A DNA stretch of 9,213 bases from Oribacterium parvum (GCA_938022235.1 CALIEL010000254.1:1-9213), one strand, 5' to 3'; positions 1 to 6,243 are shown, counted from the first letter of the stretch. A program made the numbers and translations. The notes: generated by a model not told the origin, from the letters alone.

Positions 1-783
1 AGCGGTATCTCCCTTGTCAATTACCCGATAAATCAAGGTATCAATATAAGGCTTTCCCTTGGCATAGTTGGGGTTTGCCTTAAACTTCAAGTACTCTCCG
101 GTCTTATACTCCTCCAGCACATAGGGACCTGCACCCACCACCTTATCTTCTAATAAGGAAACATCCGTATTTTCCTTACCTTCAAAGATATGCTTAGGAA
201 TAATGCTGACCTCATCGGAAAGCATCTCCATAGCACTGGCGGAAACAGAGGGGAGCTTAAAAAGAACGCTTAAATCATCCTGCTTTTCCACACTGATGGG
301 CTTATCCCCGATATAAAGATTCTTTGTCAGGCTGTTGATGGTTTCATAGGTGAAGACAATGTCTTCCGCAGTTAAAGCCTCGTCATCACTCCACTTTAAA
401 TCCGGCTTTAGCTTCATGGTAAGAGTCAGACCATCCTGAGAGGCCTCCATGCTCTCCGCCAGAATATAATCCACAGTTCCATCTCCATAGATATGATAAG
501 CCGGAGCATAGGCTGCATGACAGGTCATCAGGGTATAGCGATCATCTGCTGTTAAAGGGTTCAGGGTATTTCCCGGGTCACCGTCAATGATATAGGTGAA
601 GCTGTCCTTCTGTCCGGAAGCACTTGCCTCTGCCTTATTCTCTCCATCGGAAGAAGCGTTCTGCTCCTGCGCTTTTTCTGTAGATGCTCCCGTTCCCTTG
701 TCTTCCGCCTTGCTTCCGCCGCAAGCCACCAGGCTTACCGATAAAAGCAATAGAGGAAGTAACTTTACCAAGTTCTTTTTCAC
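1..783 (-). CDS. ABC transporter substrate-binding lipoprotein, family 5 (peptide type), 3' end outside window
   Basis: This is the N-terminal 260 residues of an extracellular solute-binding protein of the SBP_bac_5 family, which captures oligopeptides or similar ligands for an ABC importer. The start is GTG at 783-781, with AGGAGG at 790-795 six bases upstream. A lysine-led signal peptide ends in the lipobox LVAC, giving lipidated Cys21. A Gly/Ser/Glu/Lys linker covers about residues 22-60. The conserved fold then begins with FTYIIDGDP and continues through an 'AESMEAS.DGLTLTMKLKPDLKWSDDEALTAEDIVFTY' type block, which is the family hallmark (given here as spaced residues, not a literal run). 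The usual length is 500-600 residues, so roughly half is visible. Permease and ATPase genes would be expected beyond position 1, but this cannot be seen. The substrate cannot be assigned. Confidence 0.93.
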   Translation of the reverse strand, partial: MKKNLVKLLPLLLLSVSLVACGGSKAEDKGTGASTEKAQEQNASSDGENKAEASASGQKDSFTYIIDGDPGNTLNPLTADDRYTLMTCHAAYAPAYHIYGDGTVDYILAESMEASQDGLTLTMKLKPDLKWSDDEALTAEDIVFTYETINSLTKNLYIGDKPISVEKQDDLSVLFKLPSVSASAMEMLSDEVSIIPKHIFEGKENTDVSLLEDKVVGAGPYVLEEYKTGEYLKFKANPNYAKGKPYIDTLIYRVIDKGDTA

Positions 784-911
784 TTTTCTCCTCCTTCTGT
801 ACTGTTTCTCTTTCTTCTTTCCAAGATTTTCTTTGCCATTAGGGAAAATGTCGGTTTTTAGAAATCAAAGCAGTATTTTATAATAATATTTTTTGTTTCG
901 CCCTCTTTATT

Positions 912-938
912 ATTATACTTTTTCACCAATTTTATCAA
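912..938 (-). promoter_or_regulatory. candidate promoter for the solute-binding protein gene
   Basis: On the minus strand, TTGATA (933-938) is followed after 15 bases by a perfect TATAAT (912-917), leaving a leader of about 120 bases before the GTG start. The 15-base spacer is short for a sigma-A promoter, so the call is tentative. The repeat TCAATAGTAT overlaps the -35 side. Confidence 0.35.
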
Positions 939-1140
939 TAGTATAAATTGCTTTTTTGTTAGATATTTATAATTCTGATAAATCTAAAGACTTATTGATA
1001 TTCTCAATAGTATGAAAATGAATCCTTCTTATTTACAAGGATAAAGCTATATGTTTTTACCGGTTATCCTAAGTTACTCCACCCTTGTCCTTAAAAGAAA
1101 CTCTCCCGTACCTTCCCCAGCACACCTATGCAGAATAAAA

Positions 1141-1238
1141 AAAGATGTAAAAAACCATGGCAGCTTTAGCTTCCTGCAACAATCCGAATTCCCTAATGGG
1201 AAACTCCCGGTGCTGCATTTCAGGTTCTTTACATCTTT
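1141..1238 (-). terminator. large imperfect palindrome, probable terminator of the OmpA-like gene
   Basis: Arms at 1141-1156 and 1223-1238 match at 15 of 16 positions when one is reverse complemented (AAAGATGTAAAgAACC). Inside, GCAGC can pair with GCTGC, and TTCCC-ATTA-GGGAA forms a small hairpin. Read on the minus strand, the structure lies about 95 bases past the OmpA-like stop codon and runs into TCTTTTTTTATT, as an intrinsic terminator would. The 66-base interior is unusually long for a terminator, so a structured RNA or a miniature inverted-repeat element remains possible. Confidence 0.5.
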
Positions 1239-1272
1239 AATTTCATTTGTCTTTAAAGCAATTTAGGTTTAA

Positions 1273-1304
1273 AGTAATTTGGCTTTCGAGTAATTTGGCT
1301 TTCC
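1273..1304. repeat. 16-bp direct tandem repeat, two copies
   Basis: AGTAATTTGGCTTTC occurs at 1273-1287 and again at 1289-1303, each followed by one extra base (G, then C), giving a 16-bp unit in tandem. It lies just downstream of the OmpA-like stop codon and is probably a replication-slippage product. No function is evident. Confidence 0.7.
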
Positions 1305-1331
1305 AGCAAATTTACTTTTAATCCTATTCTT

Positions 1332-2576
1332 TTATGCGGTAGGAACAATAATCTCTACACGTCTGTTCTGCTGTCTTCCCTCTGCGGTATCATTGGTGGC
1401 AACAGGACGGCTTTCTCCGTAACCGTGGGTGGTGATTTCCGCAGTCACGCCCTGAGATGCCAAATAGCTCTTTACGGAATTTGCACGATTCTCGGAAAGC
1501 ACCTGATTGTGTTCATCCGTATCCATGGAGTCGGTATGTCCGTCAATCTGGAAGGCTGTAATTCCCCCTTCCTTTAATACTGTTGCCAAATCGTTTAAAA
1601 TCTTCTCCGCATCCGGACGAATATCATACTTATCCACATCGAAAAGCACACCGGAATCCAGAGTAATCAAAAGGCTGTTGGCCTCCAGACTTGGTACTGC
1701 GGGAACCATGGAAAGCTTTGGCAGCTTTGTAGGCTTCTCCAAAGGCTTGGCATCTACGGTCTTTTCGTCATTGCCAAGAGTAATCACTGCCTTCCCCTGT
1801 CCATTATTTTTAATGCTTAAACCGGTTTCACTGTTATAGTAGCTTCCGCTTCCATCCGGCTTTACATCAATATCAATAGAGCCCTGGGTATAGCTGCTGG
1901 AATCATCGCTGACCATCATGGTAATTTCCTTCTTCGTGTCTGTGAAGATTCCATTACCACCTTCGCTAACCTGGAGGGTAATGCCCTGCCCATCATCGGA
2001 ATACTGTCCGGTACCGTCAGAATTCACCTGTAAGGTGATTCCCTTCTGCTCATCCACATACTGTCCGGAACCGTCGGTATTTCTCTGGATGGTAATCCCT
2101 CTTTCTGCATCCACGTACTGTCCGGAACCGTCACCGTCTGTCTGTACGGTAAGACCGTCGGCACTCATCTGACCGGCTCCTCCTTCTCCCAGCTGCATCA
2201 CACTGTTTCCACGGAAAATCTGGTCATTCTCCAACTTTACAGGGGTAACGGTGATACCGGGAACGGAACTTAAGGCTTCTGTCTTGTCCATAGTAATCTT
2301 CGCTGCAGGATTTTCAAAAATTCCAAGACCGTTAATCTCCACTGCGGGAATTGCGGGAATCTCTCCCAATGCATAACCGGGAACAATGAGATCCTTGGCA
2401 TCGGAAGCTTCTTCCTTCTCGGTTTCCTCTTCCGTTTCCTTTTCTGTTACTTCTCTTGTTGCCTTCTCTGTCTCTTCCTTCTCTACACTGCTGGGCTCTG
2501 CTGCTTTCTTACCGCCACAAGCACTCATCATGATGGCAAATGACAGGGCGATAATAGGATAAATCTTTTTCTTCAT
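1332..2576 (-). CDS. OmpA-domain lipoprotein with internal 19-residue repeats
   Basis: This is a predicted cell-surface lipoprotein of 414 residues that should hold peptidoglycan through a C-terminal OmpA-like domain. The signal peptide ends in the lipobox MSAC with lipidated Cys20. Residues 24-60 are a Glu/Lys/Thr-rich linker. About residues 123-270 form roughly eight copies of a 19-residue unit with consensus GITLQ..xDGSGQYxDxxx, suggesting a repetitive beta structure. The OmpA domain (about 303-414) has the expected features: GHTD at 346-349 after Asp345, LSENRA with Arg364, and the terminal NRRVEI. ATG at 2576 follows TAGGAGG (GGAGG at 2588-2592, 11 bases away). OmpA domains are typical of Gram-negative envelopes but also occur in lipoproteins and motility proteins of Clostridia. 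Anchoring is family knowledge; the role of the repeats is unknown. Confidence 0.9.
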   Translation of the reverse strand: MKKKIYPIIALSFAIMMSACGGKKAAEPSSVEKEETEKATREVTEKETEEETEKEEASDAKDLIVPGYALGEIPAIPAVEINGLGIFENPAAKITMDKTEALSSVPGITVTPVKLENDQIFRGNSVMQLGEGGAGQMSADGLTVQTDGDGSGQYVDAERGITIQRNTDGSGQYVDEQKGITLQVNSDGTGQYSDDGQGITLQVSEGGNGIFTDTKKEITMMVSDDSSSYTQGSIDIDVKPDGSGSYYNSETGLSIKNNGQGKAVITLGNDEKTVDAKPLEKPTKLPKLSMVPAVPSLEANSLLITLDSGVLFDVDKYDIRPDAEKILNDLATVLKEGGITAFQIDGHTDSMDTDEHNQVLSENRANSVKSYLASQGVTAEITTHGYGESRPVATNDTAEGRQQNRRVEIIVPTA

Positions 2577-2687
2577 ACTCTTCCTTTCCTCCTAAAGCTT
2601 TTACAAAGCGGAACTCGGCACTATTGCACTCTTTTCCTACCGAAAACCGACAAGTTGCCCTAGCAGTTTATCAAAAATACGCAAAAA

Positions 2688-2714
2688 AGTATATCCTTTT
2701 AAGAGTTTTGTAAA
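2688..2714 (-). promoter_or_regulatory. candidate promoter for the OmpA-like lipoprotein gene
   Basis: On the minus strand, TTTACA (2709-2714) and TATACT (2688-2693) are separated by 15 bases, or 16 if TTTTAC is taken as the -35. This leaves a leader of about 105 bases before the ATG. It lies in the gap after the DUF364 gene, so the OmpA-like gene probably has its own transcript. Confidence 0.35.
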
Positions 2715-2726
2715 ATTTTAAAAGTA

Positions 2727-2790
2727 AGCACGATTTTCCTATGCTTTATCTTCTACGAAGCGCGATTTTCCTATGCCTTATCTTCGACGA
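2727..2790. repeat. 32-bp tandem duplication overlapping the 3' end of the DUF364 gene
   Basis: Two adjacent 32-bp units (2727-2758 and 2759-2790) share 29 of 32 positions, with core CGATTTTCCTATGC. The second unit contains the last codons and TAA stop of the DUF364-family gene, so it is the likely parent copy and the first is a downstream duplicate. A weak third start (AGCACGGTT) follows at 2791. Mismatches at three positions indicate the duplication is not recent. Confidence 0.8.
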
Positions 2791-3623
2791 AGCACGGTTC
2801 GTTCCGCATATTTTCCGAAGAAATGATAGCCGGAGCCTCCCTCACTGATGATATCCAAAAGCTCATCCGCCTTCGTCACCTGAATTCCCCCAAGCATCGT
2901 AACGCCTTTAGAAAAGAGGCAGTCCGGAAGCATGCTTGCGGTAGGGCCCACCACTAAAATTTCCGCATCCTTTTTCGCCATAGCCAAAATCCCCGGCAAG
3001 GTATCATTCAAAATCGTTACTCCGGTAATCACCAGCAAATCTGCCTCCGGCACGCATTCTCCCGGCCTCTCCGGAGGAAGGTAATAGGGCATTTCCCGCT
3101 CCTTTAAGGTTCTGCTGTCCTTTTCCAAAATGTGAAAATCCGCATTTTCCTGCATAAGCTTTCGGATTATAGGCACTAATGCCCCCACCACTACGGATTT
3201 CCGATACTTCTTTACATCAATTTCATCAAAGGCATCCGCACCAAGCAAAAGCTCATATCCCGAATGCTCTGTCTTTTCCCACACCAGAGTACTGAGCGCA
3301 TTTAAGGCAGCGATTCCCAAAGTCCTTCTTAGGATATTCTCCGAGAAAATATCCTCAAGATAAGCTCTAACCCCTCTCCCTTTCAGCTTTCCGGAAAAGG
3401 GCATAGCCTTCGCAGAGCTGGGACAGCACACGGCCTCCGGAATCTCCTTCACCGGCGTAAAGCATAGACCTCCATGACCTGTGGAAAGCTTCACCCCGGA
3501 GAAAAAGAGCCCGAACGCCGCCCGCTCCACGGTGATACTGTCCAAATCCACCGCCTTCTCAATTTCCGTAATACACTCCTGTAGGAAAATGTTGCTTCCT
3601 TCTATTTTCTTTGCTTCTTTCAT
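2778..3623 (-). CDS. DUF4213/DUF364 family protein (putative heavy-metal chelation)
   Basis: The 281-residue cytoplasmic protein has no signal peptide or membrane segment. The N-terminal DUF4213 part (about residues 17-115) includes RRTLGIAALNALS at 99-111. The DUF364 Rossmann-like part (about 120-275) includes VVVGALVPII at 144-153, LLVITGVTILNDTLPGIL at 196-213 and VVGPTASMLPDCLF at 224-237. Its length is normal for the family. Members are often found near metal or cofactor transport genes and are annotated as putative metal chelators, but no reaction is established. ATG at 3623 is preceded by AGGAGG at 3630-3635 with a six-base spacer. Only 36 bases separate the start from the upstream terminator and no clear promoter is visible there, so expression may depend on read-through or on a promoter overlapping the terminator. 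Confidence 0.88.
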   Translation of the reverse strand: MKEAKKIEGSNIFLQECITEIEKAVDLDSITVERAAFGLFFSGVKLSTGHGGLCFTPVKEIPEAVCCPSSAKAMPFSGKLKGRGVRAYLEDIFSENILRRTLGIAALNALSTLVWEKTEHSGYELLLGADAFDEIDVKKYRKSVVVGALVPIIRKLMQENADFHILEKDSRTLKEREMPYYLPPERPGECVPEADLLVITGVTILNDTLPGILAMAKKDAEILVVGPTASMLPDCLFSKGVTMLGGIQVTKADELLDIISEGGSGYHFFGKYAERTVLRRR

Positions 3624-3659
3624 GGTGCCCCTCCTGACAATACTCTATCTGCGAATAAC

Positions 3660-3686
3660 AAAAAAGGGAGCCTTCACAGGCTCCCC
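3660..3686 (-). terminator. intrinsic terminator of the small lipoprotein gene
   Basis: On the minus strand the hairpin AGGCTCCC read backwards gives GGGAGCCT-loop-AGGCTCCC, with an 8-bp perfect stem (3666-3673 with 3678-3685), a four-base loop and a run of six T at 3660-3665. It begins 18 bases after the small lipoprotein stop codon. Confidence 0.92.
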
Positions 3687-3703
3687 TTATAGTTTTTCAA
3701 AAA

Positions 3704-3949
3704 TTACTTGGAAGACTCTTCTGTGCTCTCGGACTCTTCTGCTGCTGCAGTAGTCTCTTTAGCATCCTTCTTGTCGTCCTTCTTCTCATCCTTCTTCTCG
3801 TCAGCCTTTACAGACTCCTTAGCTGCCTCAGTCTCCATCTTGCTCTCAGCTGCTGCAGTGGTCTCTGCCTTCTTACCGGAACAAGCTACCATTGTAAGAG
3901 CTGCTGTCATTGCTGCAAGTACGAATAATCCTCTAACCATCTTTCTCAT
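3704..3949 (-). CDS. small Lys/Glu/Ala-rich lipoprotein
   Basis: This 81-residue predicted lipoprotein has a hydrophobic signal peptide (residues 7-22) and the lipobox MVAC with lipidated Cys23. The mature part of about 58 residues is low-complexity: TTAAAE occurs twice, around a run of KKDEKKDDKKDAKE, and there is no globular domain or aromatic residue. It is probably a surface-exposed, disordered tether; I do not recognise a named family. ATG at 3949 has AGGAG at 3956-3960, six bases upstream, which favours it over the in-frame ATG at 3940. A good promoter lies about 90 bases upstream and a strong terminator just downstream, so it is a monocistronic and possibly well-expressed gene. Confidence 0.82.
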   Translation of the reverse strand: MRKMVRGLFVLAAMTAALTMVACSGKKAETTAAAESKMETEAAKESVKADEKKDEKKDDKKDAKETTAAAEESESTEESSK

Positions 3950-4041
3950 AATAGTCTCCTCTCTTCTGCCTATGCAGAAAAAAACATTTTTTCTTTTTTT
4001 TGCTTTCAGAACCGAATAACGTATCTCTGAAAGATGGAAGT

Positions 4042-4070
4042 AGAATACTCCTCTGCTTTTTAAAAAACAA
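4042..4070 (-). promoter_or_regulatory. promoter of the small lipoprotein gene
   Basis: On the minus strand, TTGTTT (4065-4070) and TATTCT (4042-4047) are separated by exactly 17 bases, a good sigma-A fit. The leader is about 90 bases and contains T- and A-rich tracts at 3976-4000. Confidence 0.55.
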
Positions 4071-4386
4071 GGTTTTTTTATCTATTTTAAAAACTTATTA
4101 AGAAAATGTTCCAAAAATCTTCTCTGCTGTTTGTAGAAAAGTACAAAAGCACTTTTCCCTTCTCCAAGCACCCGCTGAAGATTATACTTTACAAAATCAA
4201 AGGCTATGGCTTTGCTACAACACTATAGAAGGACGCTGTAGCCCCTTAGCCTTACGCAGTGGGTAATGCGTAGGCTATCTGCATTTTTTCTCAAATTTCG
4301 ATGTCAGTGGAGCAATGGTAATTAATGGATAAAAACTGTAGGCGACATGATACCACCCACAATAAAAAGATTGTGTGCTTATGCAA
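4071..4386. other. non-coding junction between host genes and the ICE remnant, with two hairpins
   Basis: No gene is supported here on either strand. Two consecutive hairpins stand out. The first is GCTACA (4214-4219) with TGTAGC (4237-4242) over a 17-base loop. The second is TAGCCTTACGCA (4247-4258) with TGCGTAGGCTA (4267-4277), with one bulged T and an eight-base loop. A run of six T follows at 4284-4289, but it is separated from the stem by six bases, so this is at best a poor plus-strand terminator. The pair could be a leader RNA or an element end. I found no clear attachment-site repeat. Confidence 0.5.
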
Positions 4387-4671
4387 CTAAAAGTATTCTT
4401 TTGCTCCGTTTGTATACAATTCATGTATCAGTGAGAATAGCTTTCAGGTTCTAAATCTTTTCCTCTTTTCAGCCATAAATGGAACAGCGTTAAAGACGTA
4501 GATATTTGAAATTCCAATAAATACGGAGCAAGGGAAGTATCTTCAAGTTTATCACTATATATTTCGCTAATATTAAATTCACTTTTTATTTTTTCTAAAA
4601 ATCGGATATTCCCATATTCTCCCAAAAGTGCTTTGACTGACAGTTCCTTATCTTCAAAAAGTTTGAAAATA
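4387..4671 (-). pseudogene. TetR/AcrR regulator, C-terminal remnant with a frameshift
   Basis: Only the ligand-binding C-terminal part survives. Reading the minus strand from about 4671 gives IFKLFEDKELSVKALLGEYG, then a block ending in STSLTLFHLWLKRGKDLEPE, typical of the end of this regulator type. The DNA-binding N-terminus is absent. The frame then ends at a premature TGA (4428-4430). Shifting by one base just before it gives LIHELYTNGAKEYF and a stop at 4387-4389, which reads as the natural C-terminus, so there is a one-base deletion near 4431. There is no usable start codon or ribosome site. It once faced the dehydrogenase gene as a divergent regulator (inference from layout). Confidence 0.75.
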
Positions 4672-5337
4672 TGTTGCGGAGGTTTTGCGAAATACGCTCT
4701 TATGGATAAAGACCGTGTTTTTGTAAAACCTCAAAATCTAAGCTTTGAACAAGCGTCTGCTATTCCTATTTCTTTTGAAACTGCATTAGGGGCACTTCGT
4801 AAAGGGAATGTAAAAGCAGGTCAGCAAGTTATGATTTACGGTTCTTCGGGTGGCGTTGGTTTATATGCAGTACAATTAGCTAAAATCATGGGAGCAACTG
4901 TTACAGGTGTATGTAGTACCCGTAATCTTGAGCTAGCAAAACAAATGGGGTGTGATTACGTAATTGACTATAAAAAAGAAGATTTTACGAAAGTGCGGAC
5001 AAAGTTTGATGTAATCATAGGTGTGAATGGCTGTAATTCCATGAAAGACTATAAACAGATTTTGAAACCAAATGGAATTTTTATAGGTGTAGGAAATGTA
5101 AAACAAGTAACTAAAGCACTTTTTCGTTCGTTTACATCAAGGAATTTTTCTTATTTTGCTGGTCCTATGATGCCCCAAAAAGATTATTTATCTTATGCAA
5201 AAGAACTGGCAGAAACGGGTAAATTGATACCTTATATAGACAAAATCTATTCTGTCAAGGATACAAAAGAAGCCATTCGTTATATTATAACTTCTCACGC
5301 ACAAGGGAAAGTCGTTGTTTCTATGGATTTTGAATAA
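4672..5337 (+). pseudogene. NAD(P)-dependent alcohol dehydrogenase / quinone oxidoreductase-like (MDR), N-terminally truncated
   Basis: The frame encodes about 220 residues of the nucleotide-binding and C-terminal half of a medium-chain dehydrogenase/reductase. It opens with GGFAKYALMDKDR, then PQNLSFEQASAIP, the Rossmann motif YGSSGGVGLYAVQLAK (near 4837-4884), GCDYVIDYKKEDF, and a normal C-terminal tail ending HAQGKVVVSMDFE. The family is usually about 310-340 residues, so roughly the first 90-100, the GroES-like catalytic domain, are missing. The open frame extends upstream to a TTG at 4633, but that part is merely the antisense of the TetR remnant and has no ribosome site. I infer that no functional enzyme is made. 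A terminator follows at 5405. Confidence 0.82.
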
Positions 5338-5404
5338 CGGGAAAACTCCTAAAAATCTGAACAAGAGAAACAGTAATAATTATCAAAATAACAATTATAT
5401 CGTC

Positions 5405-5453
5405 AAAAGAGGTTCGTACAAACATTTTGTTTGATACGAGCCTTTTGTTTTTT
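5405..5453 (+). terminator. intrinsic terminator after the dehydrogenase remnant
   Basis: GGTTCGTACAAAC (5411-5423) pairs with GTTTGATACGAGCC (5429-5442) with one G-U pair and one bulged base. Flanking AAAAG/CTTTT pairing extends it, and TTTTGTTTTTT follows. It separates the cargo remnant from the sigma-factor gene. Confidence 0.85.
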
Positions 5454-5461
5454 ATCAACGG

Positions 5462-5490
5462 TATAAACATCATTTTTTATGTTGTTTATA
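5462..5490 (+). promoter_or_regulatory. dyad symmetry upstream of the sigma-factor gene
   Basis: TATAAAC (5462-5468) is mirrored by GTTTATA (5484-5490), and the interior also pairs (CAT with ATG) apart from one T-T mismatch. It lies 34 bases before the sigma-factor ATG. A protein-binding site or a promoter-overlapping operator is plausible. No good -35/-10 pair could be placed with confidence. Confidence 0.4.
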
Positions 5491-5523
5491 TAAGTTAGCT
5501 TTCAGCAGAAAGGAGGTGAAATC

Positions 5524-5943
5524 ATGGAAGCATCTTCTTTTGAGAAATCTGTCTGTTTACAGTTTAATGCTTTAATGATGATTGTGATTAAAGGTACATT
5601 GTCAAGTCATAGAAGACAAAGTGCAAGACGTTCTAAACATGAAGTCTTGTTTTGTGAATTGTCTGAAATGAAACGTATGGAAAATGGTCCAAATGATGAA
5701 TATTTTTCCGATTTTGTATCGTTTCAAGTTATGAATTTTACAATCCGTGTATCTGATGAAGAACTAGGTGCAGCTTTACAAGAATTGACCGAAAAACAGC
5801 GTACTGCTATCTTGTTGCATTTCTTTCAAGGCATGAACGACAGAGAAATTTCAGAATTGTATCATGTATCACGTTCCACTATCAATAGCAGACGGGATAG
5901 AGGGCTAAAGAAATTACAAAAATTATTGAGCGAAAGGAAGTAG
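5524..5943 (+). CDS. ICE-encoded small sigma-70-like factor (Tn916 orf7-like)
   Basis: This 139-residue protein resembles the sigma-70 family proteins encoded near the integrase end of Tn916-type elements, where they act in transcription of element genes. The N-terminus has the family pattern (SSFEKSVCLQFNAL, then ARRSKHEVLFCELSE at about residues 34-48). Region 4 covers about 79-137 with ELTEKQRTAILLHFF and the helix-turn-helix MNDREISELYHVSRSTINSRR. Its length is normal and no lesion is seen. ATG at 5524 follows a near-perfect AAAGGAGGTGA (5509-5519). It is followed five bases after its stop by the orf8-like gene, the canonical order. Excisionase and integrase are missing beyond, so its original targets are probably lost. 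Confidence 0.88.
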   Translation: MEASSFEKSVCLQFNALMMIVIKGTLSSHRRQSARRSKHEVLFCELSEMKRMENGPNDEYFSDFVSFQVMNFTIRVSDEELGAALQELTEKQRTAILLHFFQGMNDREISELYHVSRSTINSRRDRGLKKLQKLLSERK

Positions 5944-5948
5944 AACGA

Positions 5949-6181
5949 ATGAAAAAAGATTATGCTTATCCCTCTTATGAACTCATTTGCAGAGCGACTA
6001 GCGGAGAGGAAAAGGCAGTCAAAGAAATATTAGATTTTTATAACGCCTATATCTTCAAAGTATGCTTACGACCATGCTATCATGCAAATGGTACTGTGCA
6101 TATGCAAGTTGATGAAGAACTAAAGGGAGAAATCCATGCGTAAATGATGAAAGCTTGAAGTTTGAAATCAGAGTAAAGTAG
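5949..6181 (+). pseudogene. orf8-like ICE helix-turn-helix domain protein, C-terminus broken
   Basis: ATG at 5949, with GAAAGGAAG overlapping the sigma-factor stop, opens 64 codons containing DYAYPSYELICRATSGEEKA and VDEELKGEIHA, which match the small conserved protein next to ICE sigma factors. The frame stops at TAA (6141-6143). Beyond it the expected C-terminal residues can still be read: MMKA in the same frame, then KFEIRVK and TAG (6179-6181) after restoring one base near GCTTGAAG (6151-6160). The tail therefore carries a nonsense change and a one-base deletion. The product, if made, is 64 residues instead of about 77. Confidence 0.75.
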
Positions 6182-6197
6182 TCATTTAGCATGAACA

Positions 6198-6243
6198 AAG
6201 GGAGATACACAGCTTTTCATGTGCTATCTCCCTTATCGGTTTT
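6198..6243 (+). terminator. stem-loop, probable bidirectional terminator at the ICE-remnant end
   Basis: AAGGGAGATA (6198-6207) pairs perfectly with TATCTCCCTT (6225-6234). CACA/TGTG extends the stem past one bulged C, with an eight-base loop. A weak T tract (GGTTTTATT) follows on the plus strand, and TTTG follows on the minus strand. The remaining stretch to 6385 holds nothing I can identify; the minus-strand open frame there has no ribosome site. Confidence 0.65.

Larger units (their letters stand above)
784..1331. other. AT-rich intergenic region between the OmpA-like gene and the solute-binding gene
   Basis: No convincing gene is present. A plus-strand open frame of 71 codons at 1051-1266 has no ribosome site and lies across the palindrome, so it is not called. 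The stretch holds a candidate minus-strand promoter for the solute-binding gene (912-938) and the 10-bp direct repeat TCAATAGTAT at 935-944 and 1004-1013. The second copy lies in the inverted repeat TATTGA/TCAATA (993-1009). It also holds a 98-bp imperfect palindrome (1141-1238) and a 16-bp tandem repeat (1273-1304). Confidence 0.6.
4387..6243. mobile_element. remnant of an integrative conjugative element (cargo plus orf7/orf8-like end)
   Basis: This AT-richer block carries decayed cargo (TetR and dehydrogenase fragments), a terminator, and then a small sigma factor followed by an orf8-like small protein. That last pair normally sits just before the excisionase and integrase genes of Tn916-like and related Firmicutes ICEs. 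Neither recombination gene is present, and no relaxase, coupling protein or secretion gene is visible, so the element cannot move itself. The outer limits are approximate: the left border lies somewhere in 4100-4387 and the right in 6235-6385. Confidence 0.6.

Noticed and set aside
1141..1238. T-box or other known riboswitch upstream of the solute-binding gene
   Set aside because: No conserved T-box sequence or other recognisable riboswitch core is visible, and the structure ends more than 350 bases before that gene.
596..2172. Several plus-strand open frames opposite the solute-binding and OmpA-like genes (596-883, 1051-1266, 1507-1839, 1918-2172)
   Set aside because: They are antisense shadows of strongly supported minus-strand genes or lie across the palindrome, lack ribosome sites and show no recognisable domain.
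2727..2790. CRISPR array
   Set aside because: The two 32-bp units are directly adjacent with no spacers and overlap a coding end; no cas gene is present.
3481..4019. Plus-strand open frames opposite the DUF364 and small lipoprotein genes (3481-3753, 3708-4019)
   Set aside because: Their composition simply mirrors the low-complexity codons of the lipoprotein and the DUF364 gene on the other strand.
4387..6243. Complete, mobile ICE
   Set aside because: No integrase, excisionase, relaxase or secretion genes are present, and several of the genes that remain are broken.
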